64,000 nucleotides of DNA from positions 1,689,136-1,753,135 of the forward strand of contig NZ_JACCCL010000001.1 in assembly GCF_013408665.1 (NCBI RefSeq), read 5' to 3'. How positions within the stretch are numbered: position 1 is the stretch's first letter; the number at the start of each line of letters is the position of its first letter. The translations under genes were made by a program, and so were the position numbers. The notes beneath the pieces were generated by a model. The model saw nothing but the letters and a program-made list of their open reading frames with translations. It searched no databases and was not told the origin of the DNA. Source of the stretch: Sporosarcina sp. JAI121 (lineage in GTDB: Bacteria > Bacillota > Bacilli > Bacillales_A > Planococcaceae). This document shows positions 43,387 through 52,539 of this stretch, piece after piece.

Positions 43387-43800
43387 ATGAGGTCAATTCC
43401 GAAACCTTTGGTAATGGCAAATCAATATACAATTATTATATCTGTAGTTATTGCACTTATGACACAATCTGCTTGGGTATTACTCATACCATTAATCGCA
43501 AACCTAAGTAGTTTATTAATAGGTTTCCATCCGATTTTAGCAATAGTTAAGCGCTTTTTAACTAAACCTACAAACCAATATATTCAAGAAGATTATGCAC
43601 AGTTAAGATTTAACCAATGGTTAGCCGTTGGATTTCTGCTCACCGCAAGTGTAAGCTTTTTATTGGATTGGTCTATTTTATTTAATGTCGCTACAATCAT
43701 GGTTGGTATTGCTGCGCTCATCGCAACTCTAGGATTTTGTATAGGTTGTTTTATTCGTTTCCAATACCAACAATGGAGTTATCGGCGAAAAAATTCATAA
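43387..43800 (+). CDS. DUF4395 family membrane protein
   Basis: This 137-aa protein has four predicted membrane helices and the family's opening IPKPLVMANQYTIIISVVIAL. Homologues are often found next to thioredoxin-like or rhodanese genes, but no such partner is present here. The RBS is weak (TAGGTC), so expression may be low. It is followed by a bidirectional terminator that it shares with the penicillin-binding protein gene. Function unknown. Confidence 0.75.
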   Translation: MRSIPKPLVMANQYTIIISVVIALMTQSAWVLLIPLIANLSSLLIGFHPILAIVKRFLTKPTNQYIQEDYAQLRFNQWLAVGFLLTASVSFLLDWSILFNVATIMVGIAALIATLGFCIGCFIRFQYQQWSYRRKNS

Positions 43801-43889
43801 TAAGTGCGAATATAGTTAGTAATTCTGAACAAACTCCGATTTCTTATTGACACATAATGACAAATATCCATTTAAAAGAAGCATAATTT

Positions 43890-43936
43890 AAAATTGGAAA
43901 TCAGCCGTTCACACACCATGCTGATTTCCATTTTTC
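43890..43936 (+). terminator. Bidirectional terminator
   Basis: TGGAAATCAGC pairs with GCTGATTTCCA, followed by TTTTTC on the plus strand and by TTTTAAATT on the minus strand. It serves the DUF4395 gene and the convergent penicillin-binding protein gene. Confidence 0.8.
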
Positions 43937-44013
43937 TCTATATTCCATAGTAATTTTGTGTCTGATTAATACTTTACAAAAGCACTTGAAATTTAATCAT
44001 CTTCATCTTTGTG

Positions 44014-44061
44014 TTTATCTTTATCTTTATCTTTATCTTTATCTTTATCTTTATCTTTATC
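44014..44061. repeat. Eight exact copies of the hexanucleotide TTTATC (AAAGAT on the coding strand)
   Basis: The array lies at the 3' end of the penicillin-binding protein gene, directly beyond and overlapping its stop codon. In the +1 frame relative to the annotated gene it would encode (Lys-Asp)8 followed by KHKDEDD and a TAA at 43995-43993. In the annotated frame it supplies the stop codon TAA. Hexamer slippage alone does not change frame, but the adjoining A-rich pentamer-like runs can. Confidence 0.9.
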
Positions 44062-46108
44062 TTTCTTTTTCTTTCTTTTTCTCTTTTTCTTTCTTTTTCT
44101 CTTTCTTTTTCTCTCTATCTTTCTTCTTTTGCTTCTCATTTTCTCTTTTTTCCTTTTCTGCCTTTTTTTCATTCTTCTCTCTCTTTTTTTCTAGTTCCTT
44201 TTTCTGCTTCTCAATTAATGATAAATTGAATTCCTTGTTAGCTAATTCACTTTCGGATTTAGTTAGGATTTGTTGGAATATAGATGGTGCTGTAAAACTA
44301 CTAGTCGTCGCCAAGTAATGTTCGGAATTCGTTTTATCATAACCTAACCAAATCGCACCAACGATATCCGGTGTATATCCGATAAACCAGTGATCCTTTG
44401 ATCCATCAAAACCAGAGAACGGGAGTTGCGTAGTACCCGTTTTTCCAGCTACATCCAATCCAGAAATTTGTGCCTTCTTAGCCGTACCATGCTCTACAGC
44501 GCCTAGGAGCATATATGTTATTTTCTGAGCAACTTCCGGTTCTGTTACTTGAACAGACTTTTCACTCCATTTTCCGATCATTTCTCCTTCTGAATCTTTT
44601 ATTTCCGTAATTGCATGCGCTTCCATCATTAATCCATTATTAGGGAAGGCGGAAAAGGCCTGTGCCATTAATAAAGGTGAGGTACCTTGGTGTAAGCCGC
44701 CTAAAGCTAAACCAAGATTTGAATCATTTTTTTGTAAAGGTATTCCGAATCGTTCAACTGTATGCATACCATTTTCAATCCCGATTTTATTTAATAGCCA
44801 GACGGGAGGAATGTTATAGGAATTTACTACTGCATCATACATTGTGACTTGGCCACGAAATTGTCTATCAAAATTTTGAGGTGTATACCCATTAATATTT
44901 AATGGTTCATCTGATAAATTATCAGAGATGTTATAGCCTTGTTCCAATGCAGGAGTATAGACGGCAATTGGTTTTAATGTCGATCCCGGTTGTCTAATTA
45001 ATTTGGTGGAATTATTGAAACGTCCATAAGTATAATCACCCCTACCGCCCACTAGCGCGCTAATTCCACCAGTTTTAGGATTAAGGAATATTGATCCGCT
45101 TTGAATAAGTTGATCTGGCTTACTTGCTGGAAAATTGTTTTCATCCTGATATACTTCTTCAATTGCATCTTGAATAACAGGATTTAATTCTGTATAAATA
45201 TGAAGCCCTCCAAACAGAACCTCATTTTTAGTTAAATGATACTTTTCTACTGCCTCATCAATAATATGATCGACATAATACGGATATTTTCCTTTATAAT
45301 CGATATTTGTTTTATCCGTTAACGCGATACTTTGTTTTATTGTCTTATCAAAATCAACTTGTGTAATGTAGCCTTCATTTTTCATTAAAGATAGAACAAT
45401 GTTTCGGCGTTTAACCGATTTCTTCATGCTTTTGTATGGTGATAAGTGTGAAGGAGCTTTTATTATCCCTGCTAGTGTAGCAGATTCATTTAATGTTAAT
45501 TGACTTACATCTTTTCCAAAATATACCTGCGCTGCTCTTTGAACGCCCCATGCTCCTTCGCCAAAATAAATTTGATTCAAATAGCTTTCCATTATTTCAT
45601 CTTTTGAATAGTTTCTCTCAATTTTTTTAGTTAGAATAACTTCTTTAAATTTCCGTGTATACGTACGTTCTTGGGTTAGAAAGACATTTTTTGAAAGTTG
45701 CTGGGTGATCGTACTCCCTCCAGCGACAACTTCACCGCTTAACAAGTTTTGAGTGAACGCCCGTGTAATACCGAAGTAATTAATACCGTTATGTTTGTAA
45801 AAATGTTGGTCCTCTGTAGAGATGATAGCTTCAATTAGTTCTTTGGGGATTTCCTCGATATGAACTCCCTCGATGTTTGATTTAGAAATTTTACTAGCAA
45901 CCTCTCCATTTCTATCATAAATAATTGTTGGTCTTGGTTCAGGTTCCTCTAATTTACTAACATCGCTAAACAAGATCAAAATATTAAATACTAACAGACC
46001 AAATAAGGTAATCCCAATAATTCCGAATAAAATTCTCTTGGTCAGATTGTTGGATTTACTCCATTTCCTAAATCCGCCAAACTGTTTCTGTTGCTGTCTA
46101 CGTTCCAT
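44057..46108 (-). CDS. Class A penicillin-binding protein (PBP1A-like) with Lys/Glu-rich tail
   Basis: This bifunctional peptidoglycan synthase has about 683 aa. It has a short basic cytoplasmic tail, one membrane anchor (about residues 23-48), a glycosyltransferase domain with EDQHFYKHNGINYFGI, GGSTITQQLSKN and RKFKEVILTKKIE, and a transpeptidase domain with the catalytic STLK in RQPGSTLKPIA, SYN and KTGTTQ. The last 45 residues are almost only Lys, Glu and Arg. The frame stops inside a hexanucleotide repeat, and a +1 shift would extend the tail by KDKD repeats to 43993, so the C-terminus may be frameshifted. The start is the ATG at 46108 or a TTG at 46117 with GGGTGG upstream. It is monocistronic. 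Confidence 0.92.
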   Translation of the reverse strand: MERRQQQKQFGGFRKWSKSNNLTKRILFGIIGITLFGLLVFNILILFSDVSKLEEPEPRPTIIYDRNGEVASKISKSNIEGVHIEEIPKELIEAIISTEDQHFYKHNGINYFGITRAFTQNLLSGEVVAGGSTITQQLSKNVFLTQERTYTRKFKEVILTKKIERNYSKDEIMESYLNQIYFGEGAWGVQRAAQVYFGKDVSQLTLNESATLAGIIKAPSHLSPYKSMKKSVKRRNIVLSLMKNEGYITQVDFDKTIKQSIALTDKTNIDYKGKYPYYVDHIIDEAVEKYHLTKNEVLFGGLHIYTELNPVIQDAIEEVYQDENNFPASKPDQLIQSGSIFLNPKTGGISALVGGRGDYTYGRFNNSTKLIRQPGSTLKPIAVYTPALEQGYNISDNLSDEPLNINGYTPQNFDRQFRGQVTMYDAVVNSYNIPPVWLLNKIGIENGMHTVERFGIPLQKNDSNLGLALGGLHQGTSPLLMAQAFSAFPNNGLMMEAHAITEIKDSEGEMIGKWSEKSVQVTEPEVAQKITYMLLGAVEHGTAKKAQISGLDVAGKTGTTQLPFSGFDGSKDHWFIGYTPDIVGAIWLGYDKTNSEHYLATTSSFTAPSIFQQILTKSESELANKEFNLSLIEKQKKELEKKREKNEKKAEKEKRENEKQKKKDREKKKEKKKEKEKKKEKER

Positions 46109-46300
46109 TCTTCCCAAATGAATTCCACCCTTTTCAATAAAAAATAAATACATATACAAGTTTACTAATATTCTTTTTCTAAAGCCTTGATGTAAGAGAA
46201 CTCGGTGAATTTAGATTTCACACCATCTGAAAATACAAACTTACATTTTAACACATAGCTGGTTTTATTGTTTCTTCCCAATTACTTTATTTATCCCATA

Positions 46301-46347
46301 AAAAATACCAAATACTAGCACAATGCAGAATTGTGTTAGTACTTGGT
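46301..46347 (-). terminator. Terminator-like inverted repeat
   Basis: On the minus strand ACCAAGTACTAACACAAT pairs with ATTGTGCTAGTATTTGGT (two mismatches) and is followed by ATTTTTT. It lies downstream of the 46431-46467 hairpin and could be a second terminator for the small gene at 46526. Confidence 0.6.
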
Positions 46348-46430
46348 GTCCCCAAAAAATATGATTGTCTATCACTCGATAATTGTTCACATTATAATTG
46401 AAATTACCTTTCAAGGGAAGATAAAATATT

Positions 46431-46467
46431 ACAGCAGTATCCATTCACATGAAATGGATACTGCTGT
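46431..46467 (-). terminator. Terminator-like hairpin downstream of the small 50-aa gene
   Basis: ACAGCAGTATCCATT and AATGGATACTGCTGT form a perfect 15-bp stem with a 7-nt loop. On the minus strand it is followed by AATATTTTATCTT, a weak U-tract. Confidence 0.6.
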
Positions 46468-46525
46468 TCTTCTCCCAAATATGTCTCACAATAATTCAAG
46501 AATTGTTTTTCTTACACGACCGATT

Positions 46526-46678
46526 TCAACTTTTCTTTTTTCCATCCCTGTTTCCACTTTCGTTTTTCGCGGCTTTATCCGCTTTTTTAAATTCCTCTTG
46601 GTATAATACCTCTTGGGTTGAAGACAATCCATTATTTTTTTCAGTCATACGTTCATATGGAAGCTTCTTCTCACTCAT
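46526..46678 (-). CDS. Small hydrophilic protein, function unknown
   Basis: This 50-aa protein is rich in Lys, Glu, Ser and Asn, with no Cys and no membrane segment, running from MSEKKLPYERMTEKNNG to a basic NRDGKKKS end. The ATG at 46678 has a good GAGAGGAGAG Shine-Dalgarno sequence; the frame continues 23 codons upstream without one. Two hairpins downstream support a real transcript. Size and composition resemble the minor small spore or stress proteins of Bacillales, but I recognise no family. Confidence 0.5.
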   Translation of the reverse strand: MSEKKLPYERMTEKNNGLSSTQEVLYQEEFKKADKAAKNESGNRDGKKKS

Positions 46679-47190
46679 CTCAAACTCTCCTCTCTGCATA
46701 TATATTTTGGACTCATAGTTTGTCCATTTCATGCGGATAGTAAACATTACTTCAAAGAAATTTTAACTATAGCGGAACAATTAATTGATGCCGATGTGTC
46801 ATTCAGTAAGGATTGCAATCCTTTAGGTTAAACCTATCCAAAATTAATCTCACACTCACCTTACGGCTACGCCACCAAACGCTGGAAGTGAGTGATTTCA
46901 GTCGTATTGTATGCGAAAGACTTGGCATCGTTTAGGTTGGTACGCACTGTTAACATTTCATGTTCGATAGTAAACACGCAAAAAAAATATATCAGCCAAT
47001 CACATACATGGCTGATTTTCATTCCCAACCTATACTATAGTAATATATCGTTTAATTTGTACTGTGCTCACGAACCTTTGATTAAACAGTGAAACTTTCT
47101 TTGTATTACAGCGTAAATAGTATAAACTATGTAAAGTGGTATGTACTTACTTGAAAAAATCTCATACCAATTTAATGGAGGGTATAAACA
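46679..47190. other. Intergenic region of about 500 bp
   Basis: No convincing gene was seen. It holds an inverted repeat at about 46992-47018 (ATCAGCC and GGCTGAT arms, with TTTTTTT beyond it on the minus strand) that looks like an orphan terminator. A CACTCAC/GTGAGTG pair lies near 46851-46895. These may be traces of a lost gene. Confidence 0.4.
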
Positions 47191-47634
47191 GTGAAAAAAT
47201 TATTAGCAGCTTTACTTGTTCTCACGCTCTTAGTATCACCTATTGGAAACTATGTTTTCAATGACCATACGACAGCTGAGGCTAAACGTTACAAGTCGGG
47301 AAAGAAAAGTTTCAACACAACGAACGATAGTAAGTTTAATAATTCGAATATCCAAAAGAAGAAGGAAGACTCTACAACAGCAAATAAATCAACAACGACT
47401 ACAAATAAAAAAGGTGGCTTCACGGCAGGCGGTCTTATGAAAGGGTTATTTATTGGTGGGATTGCTGGATTACTATTTGGTAGTTTATTTGCGAACATGG
47501 GCATGTTAGGATCCATTCTAGGCTTCGCCATAAACGCAATAGCAATCATCTTTTTAGTAGTGATCATTCGGAAAATCTTCGTCATGTTGAATGATAAAAA
47601 GAAAAAAGAAGATATAAATCCATGGAGAAATTAA
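47191..47634 (+). CDS. Secreted/membrane protein resembling the N-terminal part of Tim44-like proteins
   Basis: This 147-aa protein has a signal-type N-terminus (MKKLLAALLVLTLLVSPIG), a Lys/Asn/Thr-rich linker (residues about 30-75), and a Gly-rich hydrophobic pair of helices GGLMKGLFIGGIAGLLFGSL and AINAIAIIFLVVIIRKIF, ending in a basic KKKKEDINPWRN tail. This is the layout of the start of bacterial Tim44-like proteins, but the lipid-binding domain itself is missing. The start is a GTG with GGAGGG eight bases upstream. Its TAA overlaps the ATG of the downstream yxcD-like gene, so the two are translationally coupled. Function unknown. Confidence 0.65.
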   Translation: MKKLLAALLVLTLLVSPIGNYVFNDHTTAEAKRYKSGKKSFNTTNDSKFNNSNIQKKKEDSTTANKSTTTTNKKGGFTAGGLMKGLFIGGIAGLLFGSLFANMGMLGSILGFAINAIAIIFLVVIIRKIFVMLNDKKKKEDINPWRN

Positions 47635-47912
47635 TGATTTTAGAGCAAGACATAATCAATGCAATTTGCGTTTTCCATTCCCGCAAAAAGTATGTAACCC
47701 CTGAAGAAGTAGAAGTGGAGCTCATGTACGACGATAATGAAGGGTTTTCCGCTGAAGCAGTTGTAAACGGGCAACTGCAAATTCTCAATACCGCTGACAT
47801 AGTTGCAGCACTTCGTTTATGGATCGATGAATTTTTAAATATAGATCCTTTCGCTGCGGGAATAAAACTACTATTAGATGATGAAGAAGGTATAGTTGCA
47901 GCGGTTCATTGA
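47634..47912 (+). CDS. yxcD: YxcD/DUF2653 family protein
   Basis: This 92-aa acidic cytoplasmic protein matches the Bacillales YxcD (DUF2653) family: EQDIINAICVFHSRKKYVTPEEVEVELMYDD-like opening and a C-terminal AALRLWIDEFLNIDPFAAGI. The start at 47634 overlaps the upstream stop (TAATG) and has GGAG six bases before it. It is coupled to the Tim44-like gene and followed by a strong terminator. Function unknown. Confidence 0.8.
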   Translation: MILEQDIINAICVFHSRKKYVTPEEVEVELMYDDNEGFSAEAVVNGQLQILNTADIVAALRLWIDEFLNIDPFAAGIKLLLDDEEGIVAAVH

Positions 47913-47974
47913 GGCTGTTCTATGAAAATCAGTTAGTAGTTTCCACGCACCGAAAACAAATAAGTCCGGACAGA

Positions 47975-48030
47975 AAACACCGCCTGCATCAATTTTAGTA
48001 CTTTGCTAAATTGATGCAGGCGGTGTTTAT
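47975..48030 (+). terminator. Terminator of the Tim44-like/yxcD operon
   Basis: AAACACCGCCTGCATCAATTT and its exact complement form a 21-bp stem with a 12-nt loop, followed by ATTTCAC. A long perfect stem like this probably ends transcription despite the modest U-tract. Confidence 0.8.
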
Positions 48031-48088
48031 TTCACTTAATATAATTTTGCCCAAAAGGCTAAAAGTCGAATTTTCAGAACTGCTTTGA

Positions 48089-48117
48089 ATTGACTGGGTG
48101 ACTGTCACCCAGTCAAT
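48089..48117. repeat. Perfect 29-bp palindrome upstream of the preQ1 riboswitch
   Basis: ATTGACTGGGTGAC and GTCACCCAGTCAAT are exact complements around a single T at 48103. It lies between the yxcD terminator and the queCDE leader, with no U-tract, so it is neither an obvious terminator nor a known operator. It could be a protein binding site or a mobile palindromic repeat element. Confidence 0.75.
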
Positions 48118-48201
48118 ATCCTGACTCTTTTCTACTTTCCAAGTCTTCTCTCTCACACCAAACCCTCTCCGCTTATGCTATTATTAACAGGGTTCAAAAA
48201 A

Positions 48202-48238
48202 AGAGGTTCGAAAACTCCCTCTCTAAAAAACTAAGGAG
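48202..48238 (+). promoter_or_regulatory. PreQ1-I riboswitch controlling queCDE
   Basis: AGAGGTTCG, then ACTCCCTCT and CTAAAAAACTAAGGAG reproduce the small preQ1-I aptamer: the P1 stem AGAGG/CCTCT, the A-rich 3' tail that folds back into the stem, and the ACTAAGGAG end. The tail merges with the queC ribosome binding site AAGGAG, so the switch should act on translation initiation by hiding the RBS when preQ1 is bound. The downstream genes are queuosine precursor genes, which confirms the call. Confidence 0.93.
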
Positions 48239-48247
48239 ATGTGTATA

Positions 48248-48913
48248 TTGAAAAATGAAAAAGCGGTTGTCGTCTTTAGCGGCGGCCAGGACAGTACGAC
48301 ATGCCTATTTTGGGCATTGAAGAATTTCCGTGAGGTTGCGACGGTGACGTTTGACTATGGTCAGCGTCATTCGAAGGAAATCGAGTGTGCTAGACAAATT
48401 GCAGATGAGCTTGGGGTATCGTTCAAAGTGCTGGATATGAATTTGATTAACCAGCTATCGGCGAATGCCTTAACACGGGATGATATTGAGGTGAATGAAG
48501 TAGAAGGTGAATTGCCGTCGACTTTCGTCCCAGGTAGGAATCATCTATTCCTTTCATTTGCGGCAGTTTATGCAGATGCGATTGGAGCTCGGCACTTGAT
48601 CACAGGTGTGAGTGAAACGGATTTCAGCGGATATCCCGATTGCCGAGATAATTTTATAAAGTCGTTGAATGTGACACTGAATTTAGCGATGGACGGACGG
48701 TTCGTCATCCATACTCCTTTGATGTGGCTAGATAAGTCCGAAGTTTGGGCAATGGCAGATGATCTTGATGCCCTCGACTTTGTACGAGACAAGACACTTA
48801 CTTGCTACAACGGAATTCCGAGTACAGGTTGCGGGGAATGCCCTGCCTGTGTGTTACGGAATGATGGACTCACTGCTTATTTATCAAAAAAGTCTGTAGG
48901 TGTCTCTGAATGA
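48248..48913 (+). CDS. queC: 7-cyano-7-deazaguanine (preQ0) synthase
   Basis: This 221-aa enzyme uses ATP and ammonia to turn 7-carboxy-7-deazaguanine into preQ0, the precursor of queuosine in tRNA. The PP-loop is SGGQDSTTC at the N-terminus, PGRNHLF follows near residue 95, and the Zn site is the Cys cluster in [20 protein letters not shown] start at the TTG at 48248, nine bases after AAGGAG; the in-frame ATG at 48239 abuts that RBS. It overlaps queD by 4 bp and is first in the queCDE operon under the preQ1 riboswitch. Confidence 0.95.
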   Translation: MKNEKAVVVFSGGQDSTTCLFWALKNFREVATVTFDYGQRHSKEIECARQIADELGVSFKVLDMNLINQLSANALTRDDIEVNEVEGELPSTFVPGRNHLFLSFAAVYADAIGARHLITGVSETDFSGYPDCRDNFIKSLNVTLNLAMDGRFVIHTPLMWLDKSEVWAMADDLDALDFVRDKTLTCYNGIPSTGCGECPACVLRNDGLTAYLSKKSVGVSE

Positions 48914-49335
48914 TGCAGCAATTTTATCCGCAAGTTCAGCATTCGTATCGTTTTGAATTAAATAAGGATATGCATTTTTCTGCAGCGCATTTCATTCCAA
49001 GCGAAGATGCTGGAAAATGCCAAGTGATGCATGGGCATACGTATCATATAAATATAACAATTGGAGGTAATGAGCTGGATTCAATCGGTTTTCTGATTGA
49101 TTTTAAGGAGCTCAAAAACCTTATACATGATAAATATGATCATTCTGTGCTGAATGACCATCCTGAATTTAAGAATAATTTCCCGACGACTGAGAAATTG
49201 GCGGAACAGATTTGCAAATCAGTGCAGGAAGTACTTCTGATGAGAAGCAATAAGCCGGTATGTCTACAAGTCATTGTCCGAGAAACGCCGACCAGCTATG
49301 TCATCTATCGTCCCGAACAGGAGGCTGTCTTATGA
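48910..49335 (+). CDS. queD: 6-carboxy-5,6,7,8-tetrahydropterin synthase
   Basis: This 141-aa member of the PTPS/QueD family converts 7,8-dihydroneopterin triphosphate to 6-carboxytetrahydropterin, the second step to preQ0. The Zn-binding histidines are in FSAAHFI and HGHTYHI, the catalytic Cys is in KCQVMHGH, and the conserved Asp-His pair is in YDHSVLNDH. Its start overlaps the end of queC (ATGA) and its stop overlaps the queE start, so translation of the three genes is coupled. Confidence 0.94.
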   Translation: MMQQFYPQVQHSYRFELNKDMHFSAAHFIPSEDAGKCQVMHGHTYHINITIGGNELDSIGFLIDFKELKNLIHDKYDHSVLNDHPEFKNNFPTTEKLAEQICKSVQEVLLMRSNKPVCLQVIVRETPTSYVIYRPEQEAVL

Positions 49336-50039
49336 AAATTCCTGTGATGGAAGTATTCGGCCCAACGATTCAAGGAGAAGGCGCTGTTATGGGATTGAAA
49401 ACGATGTTTGTTCGGACGGCCGGGTGTGACTATTCATGCTCTTGGTGCGATTCTAGTTTTACGTGGGATGGTTCGGGAAAAAGTACCTTGAAACAACCGA
49501 ATGAAATCATAGATGAACTGAAAGCAATTGGCGGACAGGCATTTTCACATGTCACGATTTCAGGTGGGAACCCCGCACTTCATAAAGGTATCGGGGAACT
49601 AGTCGATCTATGCCATGAACAAGGATGGAAAGTCGCGGTCGAAACGCAAGCTTCCTTTTGGCAAGACTGGTTGTTGAAAATCGATGACATCACGTTATCT
49701 CCAAAACCACCTAGCTCTGAGATGACAACAGATTTCAACAAATTGGATTCATTTTTGGAAAAGCTGATTGATACGGATGCCAGTCTGAAAGTCGTCATTT
49801 TTGATAAAGAGGATTTCAAATTTGCAGAAGAGATTCATCTACGTTATCCGGCGTTCCCTTTCTTTCTACAGACGGGAAATGATGATACGACGACTACCGA
49901 TGATGCACTTCTCGTATCGACCTTACTGAAACGATATGAGTGGCTAATTGATTTGACTATCAAGTCTCCTATTATGAATGATGTCAAAGTGTTACCACAG
50001 TTACATACACTTATCTGGGGAAACAAACGCGGTGTTTAG
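49332..50039 (+). CDS. queE: 7-carboxy-7-deazaguanine synthase (radical SAM)
   Basis: This 235-aa radical SAM enzyme contracts the ring of 6-carboxytetrahydropterin to 7-carboxy-7-deazaguanine. The [4Fe-4S] cluster ligands are CDYSCSWC (CX3CX2C) near residue 30, preceded by FGPTIQGEGAVMG, and the SAM-binding TISGGNPAL follows at about residue 80. The ATG at 49332 overlaps the queD stop by 4 bp. The reading frame is open further upstream, but only inside queD. A terminator follows 28 bp after the stop. queF is not in this operon, so reduction to preQ1 must be encoded elsewhere. Confidence 0.94.
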   Translation: MKIPVMEVFGPTIQGEGAVMGLKTMFVRTAGCDYSCSWCDSSFTWDGSGKSTLKQPNEIIDELKAIGGQAFSHVTISGGNPALHKGIGELVDLCHEQGWKVAVETQASFWQDWLLKIDDITLSPKPPSSEMTTDFNKLDSFLEKLIDTDASLKVVIFDKEDFKFAEEIHLRYPAFPFFLQTGNDDTTTTDDALLVSTLLKRYEWLIDLTIKSPIMNDVKVLPQLHTLIWGNKRGV

Positions 50040-50066
50040 TACGAATAGGAGTTTAAGTTTCAAATC

Positions 50067-50115
50067 AAAAATATCCCCCACCATGTTATAACGACGAGGT
50101 GGGGGATATTTTCAT
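50067..50115 (+). terminator. Bidirectional terminator after queE
   Basis: AAAATATCCCCCACC pairs with GGTGGGGGATATTTT around a 15-nt loop. It serves the queCDE operon on the plus strand and the peptidase operon that ends at 50163 on the minus strand. Confidence 0.85.
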
Positions 50116-50162
50116 ATACAACGCAATGCCATAATTGATAGAAATATAGACTCCATTCCTGT

Positions 50163-51205
50163 TTACTCTTCAGAAGGACGTGTCTGTTGTGTAGCCAGTG
50201 TATCCCAGAAACTAATTTCCTTGTTTTCGATAGAACGATCTGCTATCGCACGGACCGTTGCATCAAGTGTCGTGATTGTCTGCTTAATCAAGTATCCGTT
50301 ACTTTTCTGTCCAAGGATAGCAGACTCAGCATAGTGATCCGACATGCCGCGCATCTCAAACAGAAGTGTGGAAATACCATATTCCACTGCAATTCCATTG
50401 CGGCTAATCGTTTCTGCTGAACCTCCATTATATTTGCCGAGATGGCCCCAGCCCGTTGAATCGACTGCATCAAACACAACCGCACCAAGTTGTTTTGATT
50501 TCAGCAATACATCCGGACTGACATTCGGTGTTGTCGGGTATAGAATGGAGCCCGACACTAACTCTCCATCACGCTCACTTTGGGAACCTTGGTGGTGCAA
50601 ATCAATCATATAGTCAATATCGTAAGCACGCATTACTTTGTCATGAAGCGCTTTCGTTTCGGGTTGAATTTTCGTTACATGATCCCGGTTCAAATCAACT
50701 CCCAGCGCATTGTAACGAGTTAAATTGCGTCCTCCGCTAGCGATGTAATCATCTAGGGAAAAGTCGACATCTCCCATTGCGCCATCAGCATTGAGCATTG
50801 GAACAATCAAGATATTCACTCCGTCAATGACACCTTTCATTTTGCCTGTACCGAGATGTTTGATGAACTCAAGCGTCCCTTCTGTCGTCAGCTGCTCGTT
50901 TCCGTGTTGCTGTGTAAGAAAAAGAATCGTTGGATTTTCAGGATTCTTCATGTACTTAACAAGATATAAATCCCGTCCTTTACGGTTTGACCGATTATTT
51001 CAAGTTCCATGTCTTTTTGTTTTGCTTCCTGCTTCTTTAGATTTTCCACCATTTCGTCATACGTGTGTAGAATAAATGTATTTATTGTTTCATTACCTCC
51101 ATAGTTGGGACCGTTTCCAACAGCTTCTGCAACAGGCGATGCGAACGGTGATGCGCTAAGTACCATTGCCCCGGCAAGTGACAATGCGAGTATCGATTTT
51201 TTCAT
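50163..51205 (-). pseudogene. Secreted M14 zinc carboxypeptidase gene with a frameshift
   Basis: The N-terminal part (51205-about 50980) encodes a signal peptide and the start of an M14 domain ending in LEIIGQTVKDG. The rest of the domain continues in another frame as GRDLYLVKYMKNPENP, then QHGNEQLTTEG (the zinc His and Glu), GVDLNRDH and IDLHHQGSQSERDG (third zinc His). The shift is consistent with loss of one A in an A-run near 50978-50982 (minus strand TAAAGG where TAAAAGG would restore the frame). Apart from this, the metal-binding set is intact. It is last of three secreted peptidase genes on this strand. It may be a genuine recent pseudogene or a base-calling error. Confidence 0.82.
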
Positions 51206-51258
51206 TCTATTATCTCCCTTTCATAACGTCATATTGTTTATGGTAATAACTTTTCAGT

Positions 51259-52455
51259 TCAATTCGCAGGTCTGTTGGACGTCAATGGGATTTTCTCGTA
51301 AGCTTGAGGGTTCAAATTTTCGACTGTGCCATCTGCAACTGCCTGAATAATACCGGTAAGACCCCTTTCAACGGCTTTTACGAGCTGCCCTTTTTTCTTC
51401 TGCCCCATCGTCTGCGTCTGCCCAGCTACTTCAAAGAGTACTGTGCCGCTGCCGTTCAGAGCGAATGTGCCCAATGCCGTCCCAGGAAGGTCGAGCCCCT
51501 GCGAATATAGCGTAATATTCTTGAACGGTGAATTGCCGTATGACTGTAATTCATTATAGGCAGCAAGGTTCAATTGTCTTGAGTAATCATAGTTGTATGC
51601 ATCTTTATACTTCGCATATTTTGTACCCGCCGCAGTATTCGGGTCCGGAACAAATTGTGCAGACAAGGATAATGTTACTTCGTCGGCAGTGCCTTCGACG
51701 TAATACATTCCTTGATGATGAAGGTCGACAAAGACATCTACTTTTCCATACTCCTCTTGTAATGATTTATATACATCGCGGACGGTTTGTGCCTCAGGTG
51801 TGATGAACCACCCCGGTGAACTTGAGTTTCCTGGAAAGTCTTTTGCTTTGGGGACATAATTCAGATCAGGATTGAAGTCACGGTTCACGTCAAAGCCCGG
51901 ATTTTTACTATAGTCGTACATTTGGCTGATGCCGCGGTTCACATAGTTCCAAGCCGGAGCTGCATCACTTAACTGCGGGAAGTTGACAAGCATTTCATCC
52001 CAAGTCATATCATTCCGTCTTTTGTCCATTTCTGACGCATCGGGGTTCATCTTCGGCAAGAAGACAAGCGTTACTTCATCACAGATTTTCTTTGATTCAG
52101 GTGAATTATTGGACCCGATTTACCTAAGCAAATTAAGGATTGCTTCAGTTCCAGTCTTTTCATTTCCGTGAATTTCACTCTCAATCAAGATAACTTTCTT
52201 GCCTGTTCCAACGGTCGCTTTGTAAATATCCCGACCCCTATTGGATTGACCGACGACTTCCACTACGACATTCCCATTGCTCAATTTCTTAATTTGCTGA
52301 AGCATTCTTTGCATCTCACCATAATCCGTGAATCCCGAGACTGAATTTTCATGATGCCATTCTTGATTGTCCGGTTTTTCCGCCGCATGTGCAGGCAAAG
52401 CGAGACTTGCGCACAGCGTCAAAATGCCAACCGCGCTTGTGAATTTCTTCTTCAT
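51259..52455 (-). pseudogene. Secreted M14 zinc carboxypeptidase gene with an in-frame stop
   Basis: The gene encodes a signal peptide (MKKKFTSAVGILTLCASLAL, cleavage near PAHAA), then the M14 zinc motif IHGNEKTGTEAILNLL. A TAA follows at 52122-52120, and the same frame then continues with NSPESKKICDEVTLVFLPKM, VNRDFNPDLN and FVDLHHQGMYYVEG. The two segments are collinear in one frame, so a single nonsense change (AGG TAA ATC) breaks an otherwise complete enzyme. It lies 84 bp downstream of the M28 peptidase gene and 53 bp upstream of the other M14 gene. Extracellular peptide or gamma-glutamyl peptide cleavage is the family role. Confidence 0.82.
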
Positions 52456-52539
52456 AAATCGAACACTCCCCTATTTCTTTTAGTCAAATCAATTACTTTC
52501 GTTATGGTAAACATGTGGATCCTTACTATCAATTCCCAC

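Noticed and set aside
44014..44061. Hexanucleotide array as a CRISPR or minisatellite element
   Set aside because: The unit is only 6 bp, has no spacers and lies in frame-compatible position at the end of a coding region, so it is a coding microsatellite.
43956..44318. Plus-strand frames of Phe/Ser/Leu or Ile/Phe repeats
   Set aside because: They are the complementary reading of the Lys/Glu-rich tail and the TTTATC repeat of the penicillin-binding protein gene, not genes.
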